Assembly (NCBI GenBank): GCA_963383645.1
Contig: OY726559.1
Location: 122,622,721-122,686,720, forward strand
Direction of reading: 5' to 3'
Source of the DNA: Muscardinus avellanarius
Taxonomy: Eukaryota; Chordata; Mammalia; Rodentia; Gliridae
Length of the DNA stretch: 64,000 bases
Below are positions 1 through 11,240 of the stretch, piece after piece; the stretch's first letter is position 1, and every line of letters starts with the position of its first letter. The position numbers and the translations under genes are program-made. The notes under the pieces are model-generated. The model was given only the letters and a program-made list of their open reading frames with translations, was not told the DNA's origin and ran no database searches.

Positions 1-86
1 ATATATAATATTATATATTATATATAATTATATATTATATATATTAATTATATAATAATAATTATTATTATGTGTGTGTGTGTGTA
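1..86. repeat. (TA)n/(TAA)n/(TG)n low-complexity tract
   Basis: AT-only tract passing into a short TG run at the tail of the first SINE. Confidence 0.95.
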
Positions 87-281
87 TCTGGGAATAGAAC
101 CCAGGGGCATTTGACCTCCGAGCTACACCCCCTGCCTTATTTTTTATTCTTTATTTTGAAACAGGGTCTCACTGAGTTACAGAGGGCCTCACTAAATAAC
201 TGAAGCTGTCCGCGAACCACGATCCTCCAGTGTCAGCCTCCTGAATGCTGAGATTACAAGCGTGCGCCACCATGCTCGGCT
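86..281 (-). mobile_element. SINE type II
   Basis: Full dimer in antisense, from TCTGGGAATAGAACCCAGG to GCGCCACCATGCTCGGC. Confidence 0.85.
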
Positions 282-390
282 GGAAACCAACTTATTATTT
301 TGAAAGCTGGCAAATAAAAAGAATGAGTCAAGAATTTAGCTCATTAGTCATATACAAATTGTACTCTTGAGTAACTTGGTAATTGATGAG

Positions 391-392
<2 letters not shown>

Positions 393-469
<77 letters not shown>
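393..469. repeat. (TC)n microsatellite
   Basis: About 38 uninterrupted TC units, abutting the tail of a SINE. Confidence 0.97.
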
Positions 470-471
<2 letters not shown>

Positions 472-652
472 CAATACTGGGGATGGAACCCAGGGCTACC
501 TTCCCAACCCTATTTCTATTCTTTATTTTGAAACAGGGTTTCACTGAGTTGCAAAGGGCCTCACTAAGTAGCTGAGGCTGCCTGTGAACCGTGATCCTCC
601 TGTCTCAGCCTCCCGAATGCTGGGATTACAAGCGTGCGCCACCACACTGGCG
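470..652 (-). mobile_element. SINE type II
   Basis: Antisense dimer directly abutting a (TC)n tract that replaces its poly(A). Confidence 0.85.
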
Positions 653-1193
653 AGGTTTCTCTTTATAGAATATTCCAGCTAATAATTGATGTAGAAATGA
701 TGAAGCATCATCCTATTGTAATTCCTAATGAAATAAGTAGAGAATTATTATCAATGGTGGTTAATTTTACCAAAAGAGAAACAGCAGACATTATTTATGT
801 CCTATATATAACTTCACATATAAAATGTTCTTGCCAAAAATCAAACTAAAATTATATTAAGTCTATATATCTAAGTAAGCAAACAAAGGGCATAAAGAAA
901 CATATTAGATGGCACTGTGGGAGTTAAAATAGAAAACCCAAACTGGATAATTCTACAGGACAAACAACCCAATTTTGCTTCAATAAATCAATTTTAAAAA
1001 AGCAAGAAGTGATAGATAAGAGACTTTGTGACATATCAAACAATGCACCGTGTAGATTTTATTTGGAACCCAATTTATAAATTAACTGTAATAGAAAACA
1101 TTCATTAGATAATTGATAGGTATTTGAACACTATTTGATGTATGTCAATAATTTGTTTATAAAAGCTATAGATGTAATCCCCAGTACCCCTCC

Positions 1194-1195
<2 letters not shown>

Positions 1196-1271
<76 letters not shown>
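1196..1271. repeat. (GA)n microsatellite
   Basis: One CAGA interruption. The preceding AATCCCCAGTACCCC is a remnant SINE right end. Confidence 0.97.
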
Positions 1272-1274
<3 letters not shown>

Positions 1275-1535
1275 CCAACAAGTTACCTGAATTTTCTGCG
1301 CCTATTTGGTTGTTTATCACTAATGTTAGGGTTTAAGCACTAGACTAAGGGTGTAGAGAAGGGCTGGGAAAGGAAGCCAGAAGTGTGAAAAATCCAAGTG
1401 TGAAAAACCAATAGTGTTCCGGAGGATGCCACAGGTCAGATTACAGAAGCTGAATTTTACTATCAAATGTAGAGGAGCGTTAACTCCAGAAAACATGATT
1501 TGGTGGTTTTGTGGCCCACTTTTTTTTTTTTCCCC

Positions 1536-1704
1536 ATACTGGGGCACTACCACTGAGCTACACCACCCATTCTTTTTTTTTTTTTTTTTTTGAAACAGGG
1601 TCTCACTAAGTTGGTAAGGTTCTTTTTATGTTGGCCTTGAAACTGTGATACATCTGTTTCAGCTTCCCAAGTACTGGGATTATAGGGGCAAACCATCCCA
1701 ACTC
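1536..1704 (-). mobile_element. SINE type III
   Basis: Diverged antisense copy: TACTGGGGCA..., GAAACAGGGTCTCACTAAGT, CAAGTACTGGGATTATAGG. Confidence 0.7.
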
Positions 1705-1710
1705 ATAATT

Positions 1711-1811
1711 TCTTTTCTATCTTTCTTTTGTTTCCTTTCTTTCTTTCTCCCTTTCTCTCTCTTTCTTTCTTTCTTTCTTTCTCTCTTTCTTTCTTTTTGT
1801 TCTTTCTTTTT
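1711..1811. repeat. (TTTC)n polypyrimidine tract
   Basis: TTTC/TCTC-rich tract serving as the tail of the following antisense SINE. Confidence 0.9.
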
Positions 1812-1878
1812 TGTGGTACTGGAGATGGAACCCAGGGGCATTCTACTTCCGAGCTGTACCTCCAGCCCTATTTTTATT

Positions 1879-1921
<43 letters not shown>

Positions 1922-2165
1922 TTTTGTGGGTCTAGGGATGGAACCCAGGGGCATTCGATCTCTGAGTTACACCTCCTGCCCTATTTTTTTTTTATTCTTT
2001 ATTTTGAAACCGGGTCTCACTGAGTTGCAGAGGGCCTTACTAAGTAGCTGAGACTGTCTGCGAACCGCGATCCTCTGGTCTCAGCCTCCGGAATGCTGGG
2101 ATTACAAGTGTGTGCCACCATGCCCAGCTTTATTCTTTATTTTAAAACAGTGTCTCACTGAGTTA
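1812..2165 (-). mobile_element. SINE, outer copy split by a second SINE
   Basis: The ID half is 1812-1875. It resumes at about 2130-2165 with TATTCTTTATTTTAAAACAG and is then truncated. Confidence 0.7.
1925..2129 (-). mobile_element. SINE type II, inner copy with (TTTA)n tail
   Basis: Full antisense dimer. Its A-tail has become a (TTTA)n run at about 1870-1924. Confidence 0.85.
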
Positions 2166-2209
2166 GCCTGGCTCTTCATAATTTTATTTTTAAAACAGGA
2201 TCACATAAA

Positions 2210-2632
2210 GCCAGACATGGTGGTGCACGCTTGTAATCCCAGCATTCGGGAGGCTGAGACAGGAGGATCATGGTTTGTGGCCATCCTCAGCCACTTAGTG
2301 AGGCTCTCTATAACTTAGTGAGACCCTGTTTCAAAATAAAGAATAAAAAATAGGGCTGGAGCCGGGCATGGTGGCGCACACTTGTAATCCCAGTGTTAGG
2401 GAGGCTGAGACTGGAGGATTGCGGTTCGTGGACAGTGTCAGCTACTTAGTGAAGCCCTCTGCAACTCAGTGAGACATGGTTTCAAAATAAAGAATAAAAA
2501 ATAGGGCAGGGCAGGAGGTGTAGCTCGGAGGTCGAATGTCCCTGGGTTCCCCCCCACACCTGCAAAAAGAAAAAAATAGGGCTGGGGGTGTAGCTTGGAG
2601 GTAGAATGCTCCTGGGTTCCATCCCTAGTACC
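2210..2632 (+). mobile_element. SINE type II, outer copy split by a second SINE
   Basis: The left half ends AAAAAATAGGGCTGG (about 2345-2359). The right half resumes with the same 15 bases near 2567, which form the target duplication of the inner copy. Confidence 0.85.
2361..2569 (+). mobile_element. SINE type II, inner copy
   Basis: Complete from GCCGGGCATGGTGGCGCACA to the A-rich tail, inserted at the A-rich linker of the outer SINE. Confidence 0.88.
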
Positions 2633-2680
2633 AATAAATAAATTAATTAAATAAATAAATAAGTAAATAAGTCTCGTGTA

Positions 2681-2886
2681 GCCAGGCATGGTGGCAAAAG
2701 CTTATAATCTCAGTACTTGAGAGGTTGAGACAGGAGGATCGTTTGAAGCCAGCCTCAGCTACTTAGGCTCTCAGCAACCTAGTGAGACCCTGTTTCCACA
2801 TAAAATATAAAATAGTTCTGGGAGTGTGGCCTGGAGGTAGAAAGCCCCTGGGTTTCATTCTCAGTACCACCAAAAAAAAGAAAAAG
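2681..2886 (+). mobile_element. SINE type Ib
   Basis: Full sense dimer ending CTCAGTACCACC plus A-run. Confidence 0.85.
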
Positions 2887-2898
2887 TATCATGTAGTA

Positions 2899-3060
2899 GC
2901 TGGGTACATTAGTGCACACCTACAACCCCAGTATTGGGGAAGCTGAGACAGGAGGATGTGTGCTAACTTAGTAAGACCTTGTTTCAAAATAAAAAATAAA
3001 ATAGAACTGGGTGTAGTTCAGAGGTAGAACATCCTTAGGTTCAATCCCCAATGTATCACC
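2899..3060 (+). mobile_element. SINE type III
   Basis: Diverged sense copy (GCTGGGTACATTAGTGCACA ... TTCAATCCCCAATG). Confidence 0.75.
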
Positions 3061-4663
3061 CTCCAAGCACACACACAAAGAAAAGAAAAGTGAATGAAAG
3101 AAGAAGAGGAAGGTTTTAAGAGCTTTGCGTTGTCTGAGATGCAGAGCTGGCTCCCATTGGCGCATGAGTCTTCCTCCCCTCCAGTGTCTCATGCCTTACC
3201 TAATAGTCCATGCCAATCATCCTCATGTTTCAAATAATTCTTGTCTTTTAAGTTCTCTGTGTGTAACCTATCTATAAACCAGCTCAATTCTGCAGATGAA
3301 GCAAAAATAACATAGGTGATGTTATTGATGGGCCAGCCACATCGTGTGCCTGTCATCTGGGACCAATACTTTTTGAGATGATTAGGAATAGAAGACTGAT
3401 CTGTGGTGAAGAGACCCCTGTTTCTCTGAGAAAAGTTAAGGAATCCTTTGGGGATAAGCCTATGATTTTATTTCTTATTAGCATTGTGAACTTCATTCAA
3501 GTGTGACTGACAGTTATACAAATCAATACAGGAGCACTTTGGGAGAGCCAACTTTCAGAATTGGTTTTCTCCCCCCTTATAGATTAGTGCTTCTGTTATT
3601 ACTGAGTTCATTGGAAAAACAAACCAAAGCACTTTAATTTTGACAAATGAATGTGATGAAGTGATGTCTCTGAGAAAACTGCATATGTGGCTAAAAGTGG
3701 AATAAAATACTAAATTGATCGTTCAAAGAAAAATATTACTGAAGGAAATGAAAGTACATTCTAGATTATTATTAAAGCTTTCATTTTCACTTTCTTTAAT
3801 TCTGGTTTAAGTCATATCGAAATACTAAATGCAACCTTACAGATTTAAAAAGAAAAAACTATATCTTTGCCAGATTTAATCCCATCAAGCATACTTTATA
3901 AAATGTTGAGTAACAAGACAGAACACATCAGACCAGTAGAAATAAAATGAAAAAGAGGGCAGCCAAAGACCTGGGAAATAATGAGCCAATCATATCTACT
4001 ACTTTCTAGTTTTCTTTCCTAATTCCAGGTGAAGGTAATAGCCCTCAATGTAAAAGATTTTTGGAACTAGTCAATGGCATCGTTTTATTATGCTCCTGAA
4101 TGTAGTTTAAAAGCTTAAGGTGATAAACATGTTTAAAGATGAGAAGCCATAAAAAGCCTGTAAGGTTATAATGCAATTGAAACAAGATAAATTACAGTAA
4201 AATTTTGGATTTAGAGAAGAATGTGCCCATCATCAAAACTTAATGTGTAATTGCGTAAAAATGCTGGTGCAGTGAAATTAGAAATTCAACAGATGGTTTC
4301 AAAGTAACACATTTCCATAGTATATGAGAACAATTGTTCCCTAACTTTTCTCAAATAAAAGTGTGGGTAATTAAGCACAATTTAAATAATCTAATCCAAG
4401 CAAATCAATTCATTTTACCAAATCATCCAGGGAATGAACTTCAAGATAAAGTAACTTTCACTGAATATACAATTTCTTATTTAACTAATAAATAATTGCT
4501 GAGGTATTATTGGCAGCAGAGGGAAGACAGGATTATTCATAAGAAAAAGAAAATGCAGTCTTTACCCCTGAAAAATTCCTAGTGAAGGAAGCTAAACGTA
4601 TGCACCTAAGAACTTTAGAATATGGACCATTGATTCTGATTTTTTTGGATGTTAAAATAACAA

Positions 4664-4875
4664 GCCAGGTGTGGTGGTGCACGCTTGTAATCCCAGCATT
4701 TGGGAGGCTGAGACAGGAGGATCATAGTTTCAGTTACTTAGTGAGGCCCTTTGTAATTCAGTGAGACCCTGTTTCAAAATAAAGAATAAAAAATAAAGCT
4801 AGAGGTGTCCCTCAGAGGTAGACTGCCCCTGGGTTCCATCCCCAGTACCACAAATAAAATAAAATAAAATAAACA
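4664..4875 (+). mobile_element. SINE type II
   Basis: Full sense dimer with an (AAATA)n tail. Confidence 0.88.
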
Positions 4876-5495
4876 ACAAACCGGCTATAATAGACTCCAT
4901 ATACTTATAGTGCCAATGACCTTTGTGAAAAGATGTGTAAGATGTGACATGTAGTGAGAGCTGAACCTAGTGTCCTTTTTCTGGACTTTTCACTAGCAAA
5001 TAACCTTTGCTTTTAGCAATCATTTGAAAATGGTTTATTTAAATGCATCTTTATTCCTTTTAACATTACATTTTAAGTACTTCCTCCAGTGGTCTTATCT
5101 ATTAAAGGTAAACACACTGTGGCAGTCCAATTCATATTCAACTTAATGATCTGAGTGGCAGTCACGGGCACTTAAAGGCACTGTTTCTCTGACTGTATAT
5201 AGTATGCACCAGAATCACCGGGCATGCTCATTATAAAGTAGGTGGCTGGTTCCACTTTCCAGGCTTCTGGGTTGAAGTTCTACTCACTCAGCAGGTCTAG
5301 GAAGGAGACTGAGAATTAGCATCTCTGATTATTGTTACTGGTGCCAATTCTGACTTTAGTCCTTTGTATTTATCTATTTTTGTGCTTTCTCTGAAAGCTT
5401 AAAGATCTTTGTCTGCAGTGTACTCAGATCTCTTGATTATATGCGTAAAATATTTCATTGATGACTTTCTCCTCCTCCTCCTCCTCCTTCTTTTT

Positions 5496-5677
5496 TGTGG
5501 GTCTGGGAATGGAACCCAGGGGCATTCAACCTCCGAGCTATACCACCTGCCCTATTTTTTTTATTCTTTATTTTGAACCAGCATCTCACTAAGTAGCTGA
5601 GGCTGCCCATGAATCCTGGTCCTCCTGCCTCAGCCTCTCAAATGCTGGGGTTACAAGCCTGCGCCACCACGTCTGTC
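5496..5677 (-). mobile_element. SINE type II
   Basis: Antisense copy flanked on both sides by polypyrimidine tracts. Confidence 0.82.
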
Positions 5678-5815
5678 TCTTCTTTCCCTCTCCTCTCCTC
5701 TCCTCTCCTCTCTCTTTCTCTTCCTCCTCCTCTTCCTCCTCCTCCTCCTCCTCCTCCTCCACCTCCTCCTTCTTCTTCTCTCCCTCTCTCTCTCCCTCCC
5801 TCCCTCTCTCCTCTT
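5678..5815. repeat. Polypyrimidine tract (TCCTC)n/(CTC)n
   Basis: About 140 bases almost purely C and T. Confidence 0.95.
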
Positions 5816-5908
5816 AGTATTTAGATTTTGAACCTTCTAAACTGGTTCTCTTTTTGCTCTGCTTTCCAGGAAATTTCCTTAACTTTCTCAGTGCCCCCCC
5901 CATGCACT

Positions 5909-6113
5909 CTTTTTTTTTTTTTTTTTGTGGTACTGGGGTTCCTGGAAGCCTTTTTCTGCCTCCGGGCTACACTCCCAGACCTATTTTTTTAAAATATATT
6001 TTTATTTGGAAACAGGGTCTCTTAAGCCAGCGAGGCTGGCTTCGAACCTGCGTGATCCTCCTGTCTCCACCTCCCAAGCCTGGGGATTACAATCGTGCGC
6101 CACCACGCCCAGC
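5909..6113 (-). mobile_element. SINE type I
   Basis: Antisense, with the diagnostic GGTTCCTGGAAGCC right end and GGGTCTCTTAAGCCAGCGAG centre. Confidence 0.9.
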
Positions 6114-6199
6114 TTACACTTTTGTTTTCAATTCTAAAGACTCCTTATTGTATTCTGAATATTCTTTTCCTTTTCTTTTATAAAAATATATATTTTCCA

Positions 6200-6370
6200 G
6201 CCAGGGTTGGTGGTGCAAGGCTGAGACAGGAGGATTACAGGTTTGAAGATAGCCTCAACAACATAATGAGACTCTTAGCAACTTAGTGAGATCTTGTCTA
6301 AAATAAAAAATAAAATAGGGCTGGGAGTGTAGCTCAGAGGTAGAATGCCTCTGGGTTCAATTCTCAGTAA
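6200..6370 (+). mobile_element. SINE type III, internal deletion
   Basis: It lacks about 25 bases of the B1 start (GCAAGGCTGAGACAGG directly after GGTGGT). Confidence 0.75.
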
Positions 6371-6547
6371 AATGCAAGTACATGCACACACACACATACA
6401 CAATTTTACTTCTTTCTTTTCCTTGAGTAGTCCTTGTTTCCACAACTCATGTTTTATTTGTTTTGGTTTCTGTCTTCCATAATAGAAGCTTCTCTCAAAT
6501 GTCTGATAATGCTTGGGTGTCTGCTCCTACTTAAAAAATAGTACCAA

Positions 6548-6750
6548 GCCGGGCGTGGTGGTGCACGCTTGTAATCCCGGCGCTTGGGAGTCGGAGACAG
6601 GAGGATCATGCAGGTTTGCAGCCACGCTGGCTTAAGAGACCCTGTTTCCAAATAAAAAAGTATAAAATTGGGTCTGGTCTGGGAGTGTAGCCTGGAGGTA
6701 GAAGGGTTTCCAGGAACCCCAGTACCACCAAAAAATAAAAAAATAAAAAA
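6548..6750 (+). mobile_element. SINE type I with target duplication
   Basis: Full sense copy. AAAAATAGTACCA precedes it and recurs after its tail. Confidence 0.9.
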
Positions 6751-7032
6751 AATAGTACCACAAAATGCTGATAGAAAACTGAGAGAAAAGGTGCGGTTAT
6801 CAGCTATAAAATTCTCTGTGGAGTTTGGGCCTAGAGCTGGAGAGCCTCCTGTGTCACTCTCTCCAGGTTGCTCAGCTTGTATGGAAAAGGGTCATCTAAT
6901 CTCATGAGAAATACAGGAATCTAGGAGCCAGGTTGGTGGCTTGGAGCCTCAGCAGCCAATATGTAAATCCTGATTTATATCCATCTAAAGATTCAGTTTT
7001 AGAATATTAAGTTCTCTCTCGTGTGCTCTCTA

Positions 7033-7212
7033 TTTTGGTACTGGGAATTGAACCCAGGAGCATTCTCCTTTTGAGTTATACTCCTAGCACTTTTTATTCT
7101 GAAAGAGGGTCTCACTAAGTTGTTGAGGGTCTCACTACATTGCGGAAGCTGTGATCCTCCTGTCTCAGCTTCCCAAGTACTGGGATTACAGGTGCATACC
7201 ACTACACCCACC
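7033..7212 (-). mobile_element. SINE type III
   Basis: Antisense copy, GGTACTGGGAATTGAACCC to the B1 start near 7212. Confidence 0.8.
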
Positions 7213-7263
7213 TTAGTAAGTCTTTTACCACTCATCTGTTTTAAAAATCTCTCAATTTTGATC

Positions 7264-7454
7264 TGGGCGTGGTGGCGCACGCTTGTAATCCCAGCATTTG
7301 GGAGGCTGAGACCAGAGGATCATGGTTCGTGGACAGCCTCAGCTACTTAGTGAGGCTCACTGCAACTCAGTGAGACCTGGTTTCAAAATAAAGAAAAATA
7401 GGGCAGGGGGTATAGCTCAGAGGTCAAATGCCCCTGGGTTCCATCCCCAGGTCC

Positions 7455-7486
<32 letters not shown>
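7264..7486 (+). mobile_element. SINE type II with target duplication
   Basis: Full sense copy with a 30-base A-tail. AAATCTCTCAATTTTG flanks both ends (about 7245-7260 and 7485-7500). Confidence 0.92.
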
Positions 7487-7489
<3 letters not shown>

Positions 7490-7531
7490 CTCAATTTTGT
7501 TGCCATTGACCGCCTCTCCTGTCACACATGC

Positions 7532-7723
7532 TTTTTTTTTTGGTGGTACTGGGGTTCCTGGAAACCCTTCTACCTCCGGGCTACACTCCCAGACACCTAT
7601 TTTTTATATTTTTATTTGTAAATGGGGTCTCTTAAGCCAGCGAGGCTGGCTTCGAACCTGTCTAATCCTCCTGTCTCCACCTCTTAAGCGCAGGGATTAC
7701 AAGCGTGCACCACCATGCCCAGC
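7532..7723 (-). mobile_element. SINE type I with target duplication
   Basis: Antisense copy flanked by TCACACATGCTTTT (7522-7535 and 7724-7737). Confidence 0.92.
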
Positions 7724-7764
7724 TCACACATGCTTTTTAGTTTTTAAAAAAAATCATTTTATGA

Positions 7765-7968
7765 AGACAGGTGTGATGGTGCATGCCTGTAATCCCAGTA
7801 CTTGGGAGGCTGAGGCAGAAGGATCACAGGTTTAAGGACAGTCTCAGCAATGGACCGAGACTCTCAGCACCCTTGTTTCAAAACAAAAAATAAAATAGGG
7901 CTAGGGGTGTAGCTTGGAGGTAGAATGTACCTGGGTTCCATCCTGAATACCGCATTCACACACACACA
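7765..7968 (+). mobile_element. SINE type III
   Basis: Sense copy ending in a short CA run. Confidence 0.8.
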
Positions 7969-8241
7969 ATCCTTTTATGACCTGCACATGATGGTACACA
8001 TCTGTAATCTTAGCTACTCAGGAAGCCAAGGCAGGAGGATTACAAATTCAAGGCCTACTTGGACAACTTAGTGAGACCCTGTTTCAAAAAAGAAAGCAAA
8101 AAAAAAGAACAAAAACAGGACAACAACAAAAGACAAAACAAAAACAAAAACAAGGGTTAAGCCGGGCATGGTGGTGCATGCTTGTAATCCCTGCACTTGG
8201 GAGGCTGAGACAGGAGGATTGCATGGGTTTAAAGCCAGCCT

Positions 8242-8500
8242 CAGACCCCTGGAGAAGCCGGGCACAGTAAGACGCTGGGTCCCAGGCGGGGGTCGTGCGG
8301 GGCACGCAAGCCAGGGCCCGGGTCAAGAGACTCTGGGCCCCGGGCCAGAACGCGCGTAGCACACCAGACCCCTGGAGAAACCGGGCCCAGTACCCTGGGT
8401 CCCGGGTGGGGGTCGCGCGGGGCACGCCAGCCGGGGCCCGGGTCGCGGGACCCTGGGCCCCAGGCAGAGTAGTGCGGAGCACTCTGGACCCATGGGGAAA
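8242..8500 (+). repeat. GC-rich tandem repeat, two units of about 120 bp plus a partial unit
   Basis: Unit 1 (8242-8364) and unit 2 (8365-about 8484) both begin CAGACCCCTGGAGAA and share GGTCCC...GGGGGTCG.GCGGGGCACGC and GGGCCCGGGTC blocks. A third copy degenerates after about 20 bases (TGGACCCATGGGGAAACCG). The repeat is CpG-rich and sits at the 5' end of the composite element. By position it could act as an internal promoter, but this is inference. Confidence 0.75.
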
Positions 8501-9082
8501 CCGACCAGGTCACAGTGCTACTGAGTACCTGATCCCACTACCTCCTCAAACCACATATACTGTCTTCTCTTATTAAAAAAAAAAAAAAAGGAAAAAAAAA
8601 AGAAAAATATCGGAGAGGAGTTAAGAAAGCCATTGTGGATGCCAGGACACTGGAGATGCAGAAAAAACTTATCTAAATGCATTGGAACTTATGGAAAAAT
8701 TCCCCGTGAAGGAGTACTGCTGTTTCTCTATATTGTTAAGAATCTTGGACATTACCTGTAAGGAGAGAGTTTAGCAGAGACCAAGGAGAAAGGCGGTGCT
8801 GAAAGCAGTCTCCGTGATGGTGGTGGAGACTTGTATTCAGGAGAAGCAGAAACCGGATCCTACCAACCGTATTTTTTTTTTTTTTTTGAGAAATTACACC
8901 AAATGTTGAATGCTACCGTCACGCATGCTTAGGAACACTGGACAACATTCAGAGTGGAAAAAGAGCCTGGGAAGGATTTGAAATGGTGGAGGCAGTGGTA
9001 ATGGCAGTGGCCAATACTCAGGGGAGGCAGAGATCTGATACATTACACCTGGAACCTTTGAAATAATAACCCCAGAGACAGT

Positions 9083-11240
9083 GATTGGAGCCTGCTGAGG
9101 GGTTAGGCCGGTGCTGGGGCCAATGGCTGACATCGGAGCCTGCCGTGAGGCAAGGCCACTACTGGGGCCTCCAAGGCCGAGATTGGAGCCTGCCGAGAGG
9201 GGTTAGGCCAATGCTGGGGCCAGTGAGGCCGGGATCGGAGCCTGCCGTGAGGCAAGGCAGGTGCTGGGGCCTTCAAGGCCGTGATCGGAGCCTGCTGAGG
9301 GGTTAGGCCGGTGCCAAGGCCAGCAAGGCCAGGATCGGAGCTCACCATGAAGAAAGGCCGGTGCTGGGGCCTCCGAGGCCTGGATTGGAGCCTGCTGAGG
9401 GGTTAGGTCGTTACGAGAGCCAGCGGCCGGCATCGGAGCCTTCCGTGAGGCAAAGCCGCTACTGAGGCCTGCGAGGCCAGGATCAGAGCCTGCCGAGGGA
9501 TTAGGCCAGTGCTGGGGCCAGTGAGTCTGGCATCGGAGTTTGCCATGAGGCAAGGCCGGTGCTGGGGCCTCCGAGAACAGGATAAGAGCCTGCCGAGGGG
9601 TTAGGCCGGTGCCGGGGCCAATGGCCGGCATCGGAGCCTTCCGTGAGGCAAGGCCACTACTGAGGCCTCCAAGGCCGGGATTAGAGCCTGCCGAGGGGTT
9701 AGGCCGGTGCCGGGGCCAATGGCCGGCATCGGAGCCTTCCGTGAGGCAAGGCCACTACTGAGGCCTCCAAGGCCGGGATTAGAGCCTGCCGAGGGGTTAG
9801 ACCGGTGCTGGGGCCAGCGAGGCCGGCATCGGAGCCTGCCGTGAGGCAAGGCCAATGCTGGGGCCTCCGAGGCCGGGATCAGAGCCTGCTGAGGGGTTAG
9901 GCTGATGCTGGGGCCAATGGCCGGCATCGGAGCCTGACAGGAGGCAAGGCCGCTACTGGGGCCTCCAAGGCTGGGATCGGAGCCTGCCGAGGGGTAAGGC
10001 CGGTGCTGGAGGGGGGGGGCAGCGGCCGGCATCGGAGCCTTCTGTGAGGCAAGGCCGCTAAAGGCCTCCGAGGCCAGGACCGGAGCCTGCCGAGGGGTTA
10101 GGCCGGTGCTGGGGCCAGCGAGGCTGTCATCGGAGCCTGCTGTGAGGTAAGGCCGGGGCTGGGGCCTCTGAGGCTGTGATCGGAGACTGCCGAGGGGTTA
10201 GGCCGGTGCTGGGGCCAGCGAGGTCAGCATCAGAGTCTGCCATGAGGCAAGGCCGGTGCTGGGGCCTCCGAGGCCAGGATAAGAGCCCGCCAAGGGGTTA
10301 TGCCGGTGCCAGGGCCAGCGGCCGGTATCGGAGCCTTCCGTGAGGCAAGGCCACTACGGAGGCCTCCGAGGCCAGGATCGGAGCCTGCCGAGGGGTTAGA
10401 CCGGTGCTGGGGCCAGTGAGGCTGGCATCAGAGCCTGCTGTGAGGCAAGGCCGGTGCTGGGGCCTCTGAGGCCGGGATCGGAGCCTGCCGAGGGGTTAAG
10501 CCGGTGCCGGGACCAACAGCCAGCATCGGAGCCTTCCGTGAGGCAAGGCTGCTACTGAGGCCTCCGAGGCCGGATCGGAGCCTGCCGAGGGGTTAGACCG
10601 GGGCTGGGTCCAATGAGGCCGTCATCGGAGCCTGCCGTGAGGCAAGGCTGGTGCTGAGGTCTCTGAGGCTGGGATCGGAGACTGCCGAGGGGTTAGGCTG
10701 GTGCTGGGGCCAGCAAGGCTGGGATTGGAGTTCACCGTGAGGCAAGGCCGGTGCTGGGGCCTCCGAGGCCGGGATCGGAGCTTGCCGAGGGCTTAGGCCG
10801 ATGCTGGGGCCAACGGCCGGCATCGGAGCCTGACAGGAGGCAAGGCCGCTACTGGGGCCTCCGAGGCTGGGATTGGAGCCTGCCGAGGGGTTAGGCCGGT
10901 GCTGGGGCCAGAGAGGCCGGGATCGGAGCCTGCCGTGAGGCTAGGCCGGTGCTGGGGCCTCTGAGGCCGTGATCGGAGCCTGCCGAGGGGTTAGGCTGGT
11001 GCCAGGGCCGATGGCCAGCATTGGAGCCTGCCGTGAGGCAAGGCCACTACTGCGGCCTCCGAGGCTGGGATTGGAGCCAGCTGAGGGGTTTGGCTGGTGT
11101 TGGGGCCAGCGAGACTAGAATTGGGGCTTCCCATGAGGCAAGGCCGTTGCTTGAGCCAGCGAGGTCTGGATCAGTCCACCGGGTAGCCAGGCCACTACTG
11201 GGGCCGTCAAGAGTGGGATCGGTACTTGCAACGCGGCATG
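9083..11240 (+). repeat. VNTR of two alternating ~50-bp monomers (dimer about 100 bp)
   Basis: Roughly 43 monomers alternate between type A (core GAGGGGTTAGGCCGGTGCTG) and type B (core GTGAGGCAAGGCCGGTGCTG). Each is led by GATCGGAGCCTGCC or CATCGGAGCCTGCC and closed by GGGGCC-AGCGAGGCCGG or GGGGCC-TCCGAGGCCGG. The strict A-B alternation makes a higher-order dimer. Monomers are 48-51 bp with scattered CpG-to-TpG/CpA changes. Long open frames on both strands here are products of the repeat, not genes. Confidence 0.9.

Noticed and set aside
344..544. Arg-Glu repeat 'protein' and Ser-Leu repeat frames near 344 and 1105
   Set aside because: Pure (TC)n/(GA)n microsatellite translation plus SINE sequence.
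5609..5824. Proline/serine-rich frame
   Set aside because: SINE followed by a polypyrimidine tract.
5909..6183. Repeated SINE-derived frames reading GGTGVPGSPSTSGLHSQTYF across the window
   Set aside because: The same peptide recurs wherever a type I SINE lies in antisense; a repeat translation, not a protein family.
9103..10823. Several 80-143-codon frames on the minus strand within the VNTR
   Set aside because: They are translations of the ~50-bp repeat, appear in several frames and break irregularly at repeat mutations. No start or regulatory context.
9083..11240. Possible CRISPR-like array
   Set aside because: The monomers are contiguous and homologous throughout, with no unique spacers, in a vertebrate genome.
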